Of a stretch of DNA of 64,000 bases, positions 1-10,446 are shown piece by piece. Both the position numbers and the translations under genes were made by a program. Position 1 is the first letter of the stretch. Every line of letters begins with the position of its first letter. The DNA is from Brachionus manjavacas (Eukaryota; Rotifera; Eurotatoria; Ploima; Brachionidae): NCBI GenBank assembly GCA_019054805.1, contig JAHQIY010000020.1, positions 992,001-1,056,000 of the forward strand. Reading direction: 5' to 3'. The notes beneath the pieces were generated by a model. The model ran no database searches, was not told the origin of the DNA, and saw only the letters and a program-made list of their open reading frames with translations.

Positions 1-279
1 AACCATTTCATCAGTGTCCTCATCAAAGATAGCATCTTTCACAATATCTGACAATTTTTCGTCATAGCCTTTGGTAAAGTGGATAATAGCTTTGGCTGCG
101 CGTTCTGGTGTTTTCAAAAGTCCTTGCCGAGTACAGTCCTCGCCAATCGATCCAATTATACTCAAATAGGCAGACGACAATTCCTTTAATTTACAGTCAG
201 CTGACTTTAGTTCTTCTTTTTTTGCTTCTTTGATACCATTGCACTGTTTGTCAGTGTCCATTACACCACTCTGTTCCAT
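1..279 (-). CDS. GCH1: GTP cyclohydrolase I, N-terminal part (cut by window edge)
   Basis: GTP cyclohydrolase I makes 7,8-dihydroneopterin triphosphate from GTP, the first and rate-limiting step of tetrahydrobiopterin synthesis in the cytosol. Translating the minus strand from the ATG at 279-277 gives 93 residues, open to the window edge. After a Lys-rich leader of about 25 residues comes the conserved family start: [12 protein letters not shown], then [28 protein letters not shown] and [11 protein letters not shown]. These match the helical N-terminal segment of animal GCH1; the zinc-binding and catalytic residues lie beyond the window. The start is the first in-frame Met and upstream sequence is AT-rich non-coding. 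FAH, same strand, follows about 2 kb upstream; both serve aromatic amino-acid metabolism, although adjacency may be chance. Family call is firm; downstream gene structure cannot be seen. Confidence 0.9.
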   Translation of the reverse strand, partial: MEQSGVMDTDKQCNGIKEAKKEELKSADCKLKELSSAYLSIIGSIGEDCTRQGLLKTPERAAKAIIHFTKGYDEKLSDIVKDAIFDEDTDEMV

Positions 280-1197
280 TCTAAATTCATCAGATTTTTT
301 AATAATTTAACAAAAAAATATTTTTTTTAGATTAGTAATTTCAAAGGTGTGTAAAAACAAAAGTTTTTTTTTCAAAAGAAAAAATTCCAGTTTTAAGCAT
401 CGTTTTCGAAATGCTGTTTTTATTCTTACTACTAGACAAGTTTATAAAAAGTCTAAAATCAATTTTCATAAATCTTGATTTAAATGCAAATGAAATAAAA
501 AAGAATTGCTAACTAAGATGTCAAAAGTGTCATTTATGGCGTATACGTAAATTAAAAGACGTCGCATCAATTACATCATTAAAAGCAAATTATATAACCC
601 AAATTTATCCATATTATATTAATTGCTTGTAGAGAACCCAAAGCAGGAAGACTTACAAACACAAAAAATCAATATAAAAAAACTTACGATCAAATATTCA
701 GGATTTTATATTTGGTTAAGATTGATAAAATGCAAAACTTATATCAAATAAAAGACTATAGTCATCTTTTTAATTTTAAAAGTGTGATATTAAAACGATT
801 TTGAAATATCGTTATTTTTTTGAAATTGGATAAAAGTTAATGTGTTCTCATTTTGTTCGGCTTATTATAAATTTATTTATTTTTTCATTTTTTTTTTGTT
901 AATTTCCGCTGATTATGTACAAATAGTTAATTGCATTTGAAACATTTTTTGAATTTTTTATTCATTTTTTTAAATATTTTTGAAAATAAATCAAAAATTT
1001 AAAATTGCTTTTTAATAATTATTCAGATTAATGAGAAAATATAGTAATTATTCAGAACAATAACTTTTTGGTTAGTTTATAAATAACGAAAAAATCATTA
1101 GAATTTTATTTTAAAATTTTTTAAAATATAATAAAGTAAAAGGATAATTTATTTCTGAGGTCAGAGAAATCATTTTTTTTAATCCATTATGATTAAT

Positions 1198-1300
1198 TGG
1201 AATTAACTGCGTCATTTATTCAAAATAACTTCAGAGTATGTAAATTTTTATTCATACTTTATTGTTAGCATATTTTGAATAAATGACGCAGTTAATTCCA
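1198..1300. repeat. Perfect 30-bp inverted repeat (long hairpin)
   Basis: Left arm 1198-1227 and right arm 1271-1300 are exact reverse complements (left arm begins TGGAATTAACTGCGTC). The 43-base spacer holds a smaller AGTATG/CATACT inverted repeat, so the whole folds into one long stem-loop of about 103 bases. This could be a tiny foldback MITE or a hairpin RNA source; no flanking duplication was obvious. Confidence 0.85.
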
Positions 1301-1589
1301 TTTAATAGAGTTAAGTTAACTTTCAAAAAATAACCTAAAATTTTAAAATTATAGCCTCATATTCAACAATAATTTAAAACTGGATTTATTAATCTCTTCG
1401 TCTCGATTACCAAACTTAATATTTAAAATGTTTAAAAAATATTAAAAATCTTAATTATAATAAGGAATGTTCTGTATTTTGTATTTTACCATATTTAACG
1501 TAAATCTGAAAAAAATCGAAAAAAAAGCAAAACGAATTAAAAGAAAGGAATAAATTTAATCAGTTTAGCGAACTATCAAAAAAAGAACT

Positions 1590-1930
1590 TTGTGAAGATG
1601 CAGATGCCTAGCGGCCGGGGCAAGGAGGCTTACAAGCAAGAGCTGATGACGTGTCTGGCAGACCCTTAGTACTTAGTGAAAAAAGTAAAGTATCTTTTTT
1701 TGGATATGCTTGTATCCATCTATAGATACGCTTGGTTTGTGGTTCCAAGCTAGTCTAAATAGTTGCCGAGTTCGCAGCCTTTAAGTGCTCGGATGAGTGG
1801 CGCTGTTTATGATGAACGTCCCACAGTAACTTTGTCGGCAGATTGTTGAGTCGTAACCATACCATTGCCGGTCCCAAGTCCGGATGAAAAAATGGGAGGG
1901 AGACTTTTCATACACGCACACTTGGTGTCA
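1590..1930. repeat. GC-richer block, probable retroelement remnant
   Basis: Composition changes sharply against AT-rich flanks. It contains short hairpins such as GTCTGGCAGAC, and near 1858 the motif CCGGTCCCAAGTCCGG followed by a purine-rich tail with GGGAGGG. A related motif, CCGG..CCCAAGTCCGG, occurs on the minus strand in an RPS6 intron near 41.77 kb, suggesting a dispersed family. No open reading frame survives. I recall similar motifs in 3' regions of site-specific non-LTR elements but cannot verify that here. Confidence 0.4.
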
Positions 1931-2197
1931 GTACAAAATGTTCAGGCTAGGAAACAGAAAAATATTTGTCAAAGTCCAAATGTCATTTTTACAAAAGAAA
2001 ATATTTTTTTAAAATTTTATTTAGATTAAACATTTTATTATTTATTACTCATTTTTTATTTTTGTTTTTCTCGGAAGAGAACTTTCATTACAATTCAGAT
2101 TTTCTTCTTTTGATTGTTTCACTTTTCAGAAATATATTAGCAAAATTCTATTAAACACTTTTTTAAGATGAATAAAAAATCTTTCCTTTAAAGCATT

Positions 2198-2203
2198 TAT
2201 TTA
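2198..2203 (-). terminator. Poly(A) signal of FAH
   Basis: An AATAAA hexamer on the minus strand lies about 20 bases past the FAH stop codon. This is a plausible cleavage and polyadenylation signal, although such hexamers are frequent by chance in AT-rich DNA. Confidence 0.45.
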
Positions 2204-2223
2204 AATAAAAATGATAAAATTAA

Positions 2224-4726
2224 TTATTGAACGTTTAATGCTGGCAATACAGTACCAGTGCATTCACCAAAACCCACTCGGTATCCATCTCCTTGGCAAT
2301 AACCTTTTAAAATTTCAAACTTAAATTTTTTAATTAAAATTAGCAACTTTAACCTTTCATTGTTATAGTATCACCATCTTGTAAGAAAACTCTCTTCAAC
2401 TTGCCTTCTGAGTCAAACAAAATTGGCTCTGAACCTCTCCAAGTAATCTCTAACAACGATCCGAACGAATCTTTACTCTCACCACTAATGGTGCCAGAAG
2501 CCAATAGATCACCAGGTCTGGCATTACATCCAGTTATAGTATGATGTGCTAACTGCTGTTTCATAGTCCAATACATGTATTTAAAATTTGATTTGGAAAT
2601 TGTCTTTTCCATGTTAATATCCCCGGGTTTAAGATTTACCTCAAGATTTATATTAAACATATATGGGTCCTCATGCTGTAAATATTTGAATGGCTTAGGG
2701 TTTTGTTCTTCACCTTTTACAACAAATGGCATCAACGCTTCCATTGTCACAACCCATGGTGAAATTGAGGTTGCAAAATTTTTGGCTGTGAATGGACCAA
2801 GGGGAACATATTCCCACTTTTGTATGTCTCTTGCTGACCAGTCATTCATGACCACCATGCCGAATATGTGCTCGTGAGCTTTCTCTACAGGAATGTACTG
2901 GCCGAGCTCATTTCCGGGACCGACAAAGAAAGCCATTTCAAGCTCAAAGTCCAGTAGCTTGCATGGGCCAAATACTGGTGGCTTTGTGTCATCTGGACGC
3001 ATTTGACCAACTGGACGTCTCACCGGTGTGCCTGAAACAACAACTGACGAAGCTCGGCCGTGATAACCAACTGGAAGATGAAGCCAATTTGGCATCAGTG
3101 CGTTTTCTTTGCCCCTAAACATAATGCCAACATTAGTTGCATGCTGTCTTGATGAATAAAAATCAGTGTAGTCTCCGATTTCGGCTGGTAAATGCATTTT
3201 ACACTTTGATCGATCAATAATTGCTTTGGCTCTCAATTCTTGGTCATCTCTCAGGGTCGGACAGTTCTCGGAAAGTAACTCTTGAAGACGAGCTCGGGTT
3301 TCTTTCCAGAATAAATGACCAAGTGACATAAATTGGTTCAATGTCGAATGTCTTAAAGCATCTTGTTTGTCTTTCATTAATGGACCATTGAATAAATGTG
3401 CCACTTGGGATAAATCAAGCACATAGTCACCAATTGCAACGCCGATTCTATGCTGGACCTAGAAAAATTCAAAGTAGATAATTCTATAAATGTTCAATTT
3501 TCAAATCAGCATTTTATTATTAATCAATAAATGGATTCAATCGACCCATTAAATGGGTATGACACGAGTCTTTTCCAATTGATTTGAGGGGAGAATTTTT
3601 TTTTAATTTTTTTATCATTGATTAATAGAAATTGGGAAAAAATTAAAAATAAAAGGCTGGTTTATTTTTAGTTTAAGAAAGAATGGAGAAAATGAATAAA
3701 GACATGAAGCCTGACTAAATTAAATTCTTGAAAAGGAAATTCGAAAATTTTTCCGCAATAACATATTTTAAAATAAATAACAAAAAAAAATACGAAGGCC
3801 GATTTTTAATTTCCACAAAAAAAGCCTAAAAAAATGCTTAAAAAAATGCCTTTTTTAAAATAAAAAACTGAAATTATCAATAAAAAAGTTAAATAAAATA
3901 CAAAAAATAGTTTAACTAAATTATTAGTCCTTCTTCATAATTCTAATGCATATATTTCTTTAATAAATTTTTAGAAAATTTTTTCAATTAAATATAAAAT
4001 TTATCAAGTAAAATATCCTTAAAAAATTTAACAGTTTGGTATCTATTAATTTGACATGCTAGTTCAGCATTCCCATTAAAATTATTTACAATTTTACTTT
4101 ATTTTGTATGATGTTTTCAAAAACCTCTCTTCGACCTTAACGAAAATATTTATTTTTTACATTAAAAAAAAATGGTCGAACTTATTAGAAAAATACTTAA
4201 ATTGTTAAATTAATTGATTTATTGAGAAAAATTATCACAAAGAGTCAAAAAAACTACTGCCTTTGTTCGATAAAAATTCAATGAAAAAAAGTGAAGCTAA
4301 AATATCTAGCTTTTTAAATTTTTTTGATAAATTGTTTAGTTCCCTGAGTTTGTTTTGGATGTTATTTATTTTTTTTTGTATAAAGCTTTTTTTCAATTTT
4401 GAAAAAACATTTTTTAATAAATTCAAATGGATAAATAGAAAATTCAAAAAAATCTTGTTTCAATTTTTAATATCTTATTTGTGGAAAAGACAACTACTTA
4501 GAGATTTTAATTTGTTTTTTTTAAATGCATCGAAATTTCAAAAAAAACAAAATTTTATCTCTTACACATCTAACACATCTATTTTAAAAACATTTTTATT
4601 TTTTTAATTATAAATTTTATTTGTTAATTATTAAAAAAAACTTACGTCGTCACTTGTTGAAAAGATGCCATAAGGCAAATTTTGATAAGAAAAGTCACAA
4701 TTCGCGTCAACTCTAATGAATGACAT
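2224..4726 (-). CDS. FAH: Fumarylacetoacetase (fumarylacetoacetate hydrolase), 3 exons
   Basis: FAH cleaves 4-fumarylacetoacetate into fumarate and acetoacetate, the last step of tyrosine catabolism. Exons on the minus strand: 4646-4726, 2354-3458 and 2224-2303; splice phases agree (0, then 1) and give 421 aa, close to the human length (419). Exon 1 starts [20 protein letters not shown], the usual family start. Hallmarks follow: [17 protein letters not shown] with the active-site region, [14 protein letters not shown], the metal-binding [32 protein letters not shown] with metal Asp, and LASGTISG near the C-terminus. Exon 3 encodes [20 protein letters not shown]. The last intron is only about 50 bases; intron 1 is about 1.19 kb and AT-rich with nothing recognised. 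All active-site regions look intact, so the enzyme should work. Confidence 0.96.
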
Positions 4727-4975
4727 TTCTTAAAAAAAAATTTCAAAAAATTAATTTCAAAAAATTAATTTCCAAAAATTAAAAATCTCAACGGTATTAA
4801 TCGTTGTTACAAAAAAAAGAAAAATTATTTTGCCAGAAATGAAAATTTATACAGAATCAATTATACAATTTAATTATTTTTTATTGATATAATTAAGAGG
4901 AGACTCGAGCCAGTTTGGAATAATTTTTTACTTTATCTAATTTCAGCTCGCTTTAAAAACCAATTATCTACATGG

Positions 4976-5824
4976 CTACGATTGAGAACTAAACTGAGAG
5001 CATGCATAGGCATTTTTAGCAGTAGAAAGCGATTCCAAAAGACCATTGATTTGATCTGTGCTAAAGCTTTGCTTGCAGCTTGGACAATCTTTGCCTCCTT
5101 TAAAAAAGCGCTTGGCACAGTACCTGTGCAATTTCACTGAACAACCTGAGCAGCTAAAACTGCTTAAAACAATAAATTTACACAAATAACAATAGGACAA
5201 GTCTTCGGCAGGAAATATTTGTTTTATGTACTGGCAAAGCTCGATGAGGGCTCTGCCGTGAAGAGTGATCATGTTGGGCGCATTGACAATCTCAATTAAC
5301 CAATTGTCCTGCATGAATTTTTCCAGAATGACGCGGATGTCACGGTTAGTGGGGCATCTTCCGATTTGAGTCTGACTTCCTTGGGATTCCTCAGTCAACT
5401 CGTCGTACATGGATAAAATTTCATTAAGGATTAAGTTATAATCAACGCTGCCAGTCTTTGACTCAACAATCAGCTCCAAAATCTTGCGGAATATTTTTAA
5501 GTCAGCAGGGGAATAGAGCTGAGATAGATCTCCGATAGAACTGGAGTCACACAACCGAATGATGCAGTAATAGCTCAGACCGGTTATCTCACAATTTCCG
5601 GCTTTTATTTCCATGTTAAAATGCTTGATTGCTTCATTTATTTCACGTAAAAATTTCACGTACATTGGCTTGATCTGGGTCTCCTCATGTTCGATTTGGA
5701 ACTTTTTGAGCACATTGCAGAACAGAACTTTAAAGTTTATTTGGTCGAGAATCCCTTTGTTGAGAATAATTTGTAAAAAATATTGCTGTGCCGGGCTCAA
5801 GTATATGTCAGACATGTTTAGCAA
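4976..5824 (-). CDS. NSMCE1: SMC5/6 complex subunit NSE1 (RING-like E3), intronless
   Basis: NSE1 is the RING-like subunit that pairs with NSE3/MAGE in the nuclear SMC5/6 complex and acts in recombinational DNA repair. The single open frame gives 282 aa (human about 266). The N-terminal two thirds contain winged-helix-type segments, e.g. AQQYFLQIILNKGILDQ and the conserved KFMQDNWLIE..ITLHGRALIELCQYI. The C-terminal domain (about residues 218-262) has paired zinc ligands CYLC, CSGC, HRYC and CPSC, the C4HC3 variant RING typical of NSE1 rather than a classical C3HC4. The first Met is used; a second Met (residue 4) is possible. It lies about 250 bases upstream of FAH on the same strand. Confidence 0.9.
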   Translation of the reverse strand: MLNMSDIYLSPAQQYFLQIILNKGILDQINFKVLFCNVLKKFQIEHEETQIKPMYVKFLREINEAIKHFNMEIKAGNCEITGLSYYCIIRLCDSSSIGDLSQLYSPADLKIFRKILELIVESKTGSVDYNLILNEILSMYDELTEESQGSQTQIGRCPTNRDIRVILEKFMQDNWLIEIVNAPNMITLHGRALIELCQYIKQIFPAEDLSYCYLCKFIVLSSFSCSGCSVKLHRYCAKRFFKGGKDCPSCKQSFSTDQINGLLESLSTAKNAYACSQFSSQS

Positions 5825-6335
5825 AGCAAAGTATTTGCACTAAGGGCGTGTTAATTTACTGATTTAAAATTCTTCAAAATTTCAAAAGTTGCATTATGAA
5901 CGCTTGGTTTTTAAACAGAACAGGTTTTGATTTAATATTTGTTCAGTGAATTGTCTTGAAATAATTTTTATTTTTGAAAAAATTTTATACATTTTCTATT
6001 TTTTTTTTTTTTATTTAATTCAATATTGGATATTAATTTAATTCTTCAAGAAATGTTATGAATTTTTACAATAGTAAAAGAAAGAATTTTTAGATTGTTG
6101 ATGAATCTTTTTATTATGATTTGTTTTTTATTTTTTATGCTTCATTAAGACCTTGAAATTTATCAAATTTATTTATCAAAGTCAATTTTAAAATTTATTA
6201 GAATCCTTTTTTTTAATATTTTCAGAATCTTCCTCTTGTTGTAAATAGAAAAATTAACCAAGTTTTCAAAAAAATAGGAATATTGCTAGTTCCATCTCTT
6301 TTTTCGTAAATAATAATAAAGTTTATGAGACAGCG
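5825..6335. other. AT-rich intergenic spacer
   Basis: About 500 bases upstream of NSE1, with homopolymer T and A runs. I see no coding region, no repeat and no clear promoter motif. Confidence 0.5.
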
Positions 6336-6870
6336 ATGTTACAGAAACACCTGGATGCAGTATGGCAATGGATAGAGATTTGGCGTATGGGACTATGTGC
6401 TGATAAATGTAAAGTAATGAATTTCGGCAGACTAAATGCAAAGCATAAATATACACAAAATAGCAACAGGAATGTTATACTAGCGACCACAGAGTGTGAG
6501 AGGGATCTTGGAGTGATAGTTTTATCAGATTTAAAGTAGACCCACCAAGTGAAAAGTGCTTGTGCGAAAGCGAGTAGGGTACTTGGGCTAAAGCGAAGGT
6601 TTACAAGTAGAGAGGAAAGACTGTGGGTAAGATTGTACATAAAAGTTAGAAAAGGTGCAAGAAAGGGCAACAAAAATACCTATGTCTCTAAGAAACATGT
6701 CGAATGAAATGAGGTTGACGAAATTAGGACTGACAAAGCTGAGTGAAAGAAGAGTAAGAGGGGACTTGATTGAAATGTACAAACTAGTGAATGGAGTAGA
6801 AAAGGTAGGCCTGGTTAAGAATCTAGTGAATAGATCAGAAAACAAGGGTCCAATCGGGGCTTTTTGAAAA
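6336..6870 (+). mobile_element. Decayed CR1-like retroposon, RT C-terminal fragment
   Basis: Two frames together read as the region downstream of the reverse transcriptase palm in CR1/jockey-group elements. The first (from 6336) has CADKCKVMNFGR and ECERDLGVIVLSDLK, the standard block after the YADD motif. A stop follows, then KSACAKASRVLGLKRRF. The second (6655-6867) has VQERATKIPMSLRNM and ERRVRGDLIEMYKLVNGVE. The usual VRPHLEFA segment between them is missing, so there is an internal deletion. No 5' part and no tail were seen. It is a dead fragment, more GC-rich than its surroundings. Confidence 0.8.
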
Positions 6871-7247
6871 AACAGCAACATAATATTTAAAAAAAATATT
6901 TTAAATATTTAGAATAGAGTTTAAACAAGGTATCTTTATTGATAAAAATAAAAAAATTTAAGTGATTTCAAATCACTGATTATTAATCAAAAATTAAATA
7001 GGGGCAAATTTTCAATGCAAATTCCTCTTTCGATTTGAGAATTCTTCAAGTCCATCTTCGGTCATCACTCTTTGTCTCGACTAGTTTATGTCATCCGTCA
7101 CGAACTAAATTGCAAACAAAACTCTCCCAATAATTTTTATTTTATTGGAATGAATAATTTTAATTAAAAGTTTAATAAAACTATCAAAATTAATAAATCT
7201 TGAATTTTATTGAAAAAAAATTAAAAAAAAAATTTATTTAATTTAAT
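6871..7247. other. AT-rich spacer, 3' flank of the hinderin-like gene
   Basis: The stretch lies between a retroposon scrap and the stop codon of the minus-strand hinderin-like gene. It is likely 3' UTR plus intergenic DNA; no feature recognised. Confidence 0.4.
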
Positions 7248-10200
7248 TTATTTAATAAAAAACAAATCTTCGATTAATTTACTCTCTTCCAAATCTTCGT
7301 TATTCAAAACATCAGCATTTTTTTTCTTCAAATCATTCACAGAATTTTTTTCTTCGATTATCAAATCAACTAAACTTTCATCCTGATCACTTTTTCTTTG
7401 ATATTTGTTTATTTTTGGCTCATTATCTGCTTTTGGTTTGGGCGTTTTTTTTTTCAGCATCATTTTTTTGTAAACAATATTTGCCAAATTTTCCAAACTC
7501 TCCTCATCAAGATCATTTAATTTTATGCCAGAATCCGACTGAGCCGGAGTAGAGGCTTGTTCAGACTGGGTTGGAGTAGCAACCGTTTTCTCGCCAACTG
7601 GCCCATAGTTCGGAATTGCGAACGGCACCTGAAAATGCGGAAAAGCTTGGTTTACAGGCTGATAAATTAGGCCAGCTTGGCTATTCAGCTGTCGCTGACT
7701 CTCGGACTTTAGGAGAGTAAGTTCTTCAAGCCGTTTCAAATGAAGCTGTTGTTGAATCATTATTTGAGCCTTTAAGCAAAAGGAATTGAAATAAATATAC
7801 AATGTGAAATTAGATACAAAAAGTGATTTGACAAAATTTTACGATAATTCACGTAAAATGCCGTAAATCCTAAAAGACAAAATTCATCACTACACGAAAT
7901 TACCGTAATTTACAAGAATTAAGGTAAAGTTAAGTAAAAATAAAAATTGCCAAAATTCCTTAAAGTTTTTTTTTTGAAAAATAAAAATTTTTCTAATTAT
8001 TTTTAAAAAGGCAAATTTTTGAAAATTTTTTTTTGAAATTTTATTAAATGGTTATTCACTTAAAATCTAGTAATTTTGGTGGAGACTTCACCTGAAATTT
8101 TTTTTACTTTGAAATCATTAATGATAAAAAAATAATTATTCATTTTCAAAATCAATTACCTTTAATCTACCTTTAACAAGAGGTATTTGCAAGATTCCCG
8201 AGAGTTTACTTAAAGATCATATGTTGGCCTTTCTTTTTAATCATAATCTATTATCTGATTCACAACACGGATTCTTGCCGAAAAGATCATGTTTAACAAA
8301 TTGACTAGAACCACTGGATTTCATCACATCAGCCCTCAATAGAGGTTTATCCGTCGATATTATAGACACTGATTTTTAGAAAGCATTTTATAGAGTATCA
8401 TATAGATTTTTATTATATGAACTTAAGAGATATGGTTTTACTGATATGATTAACTTCTGGATAAGTGACTTTCTCTGCGAGAGGAAGCAAAGAGTTATTT
8501 TGGGTTCATCGATGTCAAGTTGGTTAGATGTAAGTAGCGGAGTACCTCAAAGTTCAGCATTTGGACCTCTTTTATTTTTAATATTTATAAACGATTTTTT
8601 GACTGGTTAAGTTAAAAAATGTGAGAAGTATAAGAGTACACAAGATAATCTTTGACTTCATAAAGACTTTATTACCAGATGGTCAATTACTTGGTCCTAG
8701 GATTTAAATTTCGAAAAATGCAGTGTAATGCATGTAGGCTCAAAAAATCCTTTAACTCGATAGAGCCGCAGTATTATTTTACTACGGACGAAAGTATGAC
8801 ATAAACCTTGAAGCTTTACCAAGATAATTACCCTAATCACAGATCAGAAATTTGAATTTACTTTATTAGATCAAACAATTTTACTTGGATATTAATTTTG
8901 TTTTTTACCATCAAGGATATTAAAATTTAAAAAAATTTCAGGTGAAGTCTCGATCAAAATCACCAGATTTAAACCCAATATTTTAAGTTTTTTTATTATT
9001 TTTGGAAGTTTAATTGCTTGCATTTAAAAAATAGAAATACTAAAAACTAACTAAAAAAAACAATTTTTTCCCATTTAATTTTCTAAAAAAAACAAACAGA
9101 AAGATTTGACTTAAATAAATTTTTTAAAATATTGAGTTTTTCAAGCAAAAATTTGTGAAAAAAAGATTAAAAAAAAATTTTTCCTAGCATAGGGTTTGAA
9201 CCCAGCTCATCAGACTTTTCTTCAAAAAATGATTTTCTCTAAAAGTCGTTATTTTTGGCTGATAATTTGGCATAAAAAATTAAAAATTTAACCCCGTTTG
9301 GTCAATTAATTTCCCGTTTAATTGATTTCAACTTTATTTTATTGAATATTAATAGATTAACAAGATTTTGGAGAATTAAAAAAAAATTTCGGCTCTTAGA
9401 TGATTTGAGTCATTAATGTTTTTTTCTAAATTTTAGTATTTTTTAAGATCCAAAAGTTTTTAGTAAAATATCAAGTGAAAAATTTTGCATTTAGGATTTT
9501 AGTGCATTTTACGCGAACTAACGTAAAATTTGGTAAAACTCTCGTTTCAAACCATCACTGGAAATCAAAAAAAAAATTTAAATAAAAATTAAGATATTTA
9601 ATACTTGTTTTTCTCTTAAAATTTCTTCCTGGTTCTCAAGAAGATCTTTGAGTTTTTTTTGTTCCTCAGCCAGTTCCATTTGTTCCCTAATAAGCTCGTA
9701 TTTTCTGGCATCGTCCGACTCATCATGTCTCGGCGAGCCCTCATTTTTCGCCTCCTTAGATTCGGAATTTTTTTCCACATTTGAAATGGGCGACAAGCTT
9801 CTTGGTGATAAATTTTTTGGTGTTGATGACTTAAAAGGGTTGAATGACTTGCTCTGTTTATCATCTGGTTTATTCTTGGACACCGGTCGGGGAGGCAGCT
9901 TTTCTTTCTTTTCTTTTTGGATATCGACCAATTTTTGCTGAATTTTGGAGAATTTTTTCAGCAAAGCTTCTTTTTCGCTCAACAAATTCTCTTGCTGTTT
10001 TAGGACCTCGGCTATTTCGGCTTCTTTGCAGCGCCGCTCCTCTTCCAACGACCTCTCAATCTGCTTCTTTTCGTCACTTATTCTTCAACATCACAAAAAT
10101 AGAATTTTCAAAAGAAAATAAATTTGAATTTACTTTGCCAATTCTTTGATCAAGTTGGCTATTCGAGTTTTGTCTTCGGGACACAAATCTTTGATGGTCA

Positions 10201-10446
10201 ACTTCGACCTGGACTCGTTTAAGCTCGAGTTTTGTTCCGAGCTTTGGCACAGTTTATTGAAAAAATTGGGCTTTTGGTCCGCGGATTTTTCTTGATTCAA
10301 AGACTGTAAAATAGAAGCCATTGGGGGTGACCGTTTCGGAAAGGGTCTTTCTAAACTCAAAAATTATTTTAGTCAGAAGGAGGGCTAATTTTTGCAGGTT
10401 TGTTGTTACCTGGTTTTTTCCAAGTTAACACTGTTTCTTTGGACAT
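7248..10446 (-). CDS. KIAA1328: Hinderin-like coiled-coil protein (KIAA1328 family), 4 exons
   Basis: Minus-strand exons 10410-10446, 10134-10350, 9605-10082 and 7248-7769 join in phase to give 417 aa. Exon 1 starts MSKETVLTWKKP; exon 2 ends with TIKDLCPEDKTRIANLIKEL, which I recall as the signature of vertebrate hinderin (KIAA1328), and is followed across a 51-base intron by AKISDEKKQIERSLEEERR and a long coiled coil (about residues 85-135). A Ser/Pro/Lys-rich linker follows, then a second helical stretch (YELIREQMELAEEQKKL) and QQQLHLKRLEELTLLKSE. The C-terminus is acidic and Lys-rich. Hinderin is a poorly understood protein reported to bind SMC3, with homologues tied to centrosomes or cilia; function here is only inferred. 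The last intron (1.8 kb) holds a nested inverted-repeat element. It could instead be another coiled-coil family sharing the motif. Confidence 0.62.
7831..9534. mobile_element. Nested inverted-repeat (foldback) element in a hinderin intron
   Basis: Outer arms of about 50 bases: 7831-7882 (ACAAAATTTTACG..CACGTAAAATGC..TAAATCCTAAA) and its imperfect reverse complement at 9481-9534. Inner arms: 8061-8105 (TTTTGGTGGAGACTTCACC, then TGAAATTTTTT) and the reverse complement at 8931-8975. Between the inner arms lies a degenerate reverse-transcriptase fragment. The arrangement suggests one inverted-repeat element inserted in another, or one foldback element with several arm segments. Target duplications were not found by eye. 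Confidence 0.6.
8165..8770 (+). mobile_element. Decayed CR1-like reverse transcriptase fragment
   Basis: One reading frame, broken by stops, carries consecutive reverse transcriptase blocks: LLSDSQHGFLPKRSCLTN, then LEPLDFITSALNRGLSVDI, KAFYRVSYRFLLYELKRYGF, and SSGVPQSSAFGPLLFLIFIND (the canonical SGVPQGSVLGP block with changes). Stops occur after SCLTN and before KAF. The YADD region is lost. It sits inside the inner inverted repeat and opposite to the host gene. Confidence 0.8.

Larger units (their letters stand above)
280..2223. other. Intergenic, AT-rich; one perfect hairpin and one GC-richer block
   Basis: No convincing gene lies between GCH1 and FAH. The stretch is AT-rich except for a block at about 1590-1930. 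A perfect inverted repeat sits at 1198-1300. An open frame of 62 codons at 1966-2154 is low-complexity Phe/Leu and was not accepted. Confidence 0.6.

Noticed and set aside
1636-1660. CTGATGA box suggesting a hammerhead ribozyme
   Set aside because: A short hairpin follows but no GAAA box and no closing stems in the right order could be found.
1966-2154. 62-codon plus-strand ORF
   Set aside because: Phe/Leu-rich low-complexity translation typical of AT-rich DNA, no splice or promoter support.
4235-4607. Overlapping ORFs on both strands in FAH intron 1
   Set aside because: Both are Lys/Phe/Asn-rich translations of an AT-rich intron and show no family motif.
9648-9941. Plus-strand ORF opposite the hinderin-like exon
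   Set aside because: Ser/Phe-rich shadow of the Lys/Glu-rich coding strand.
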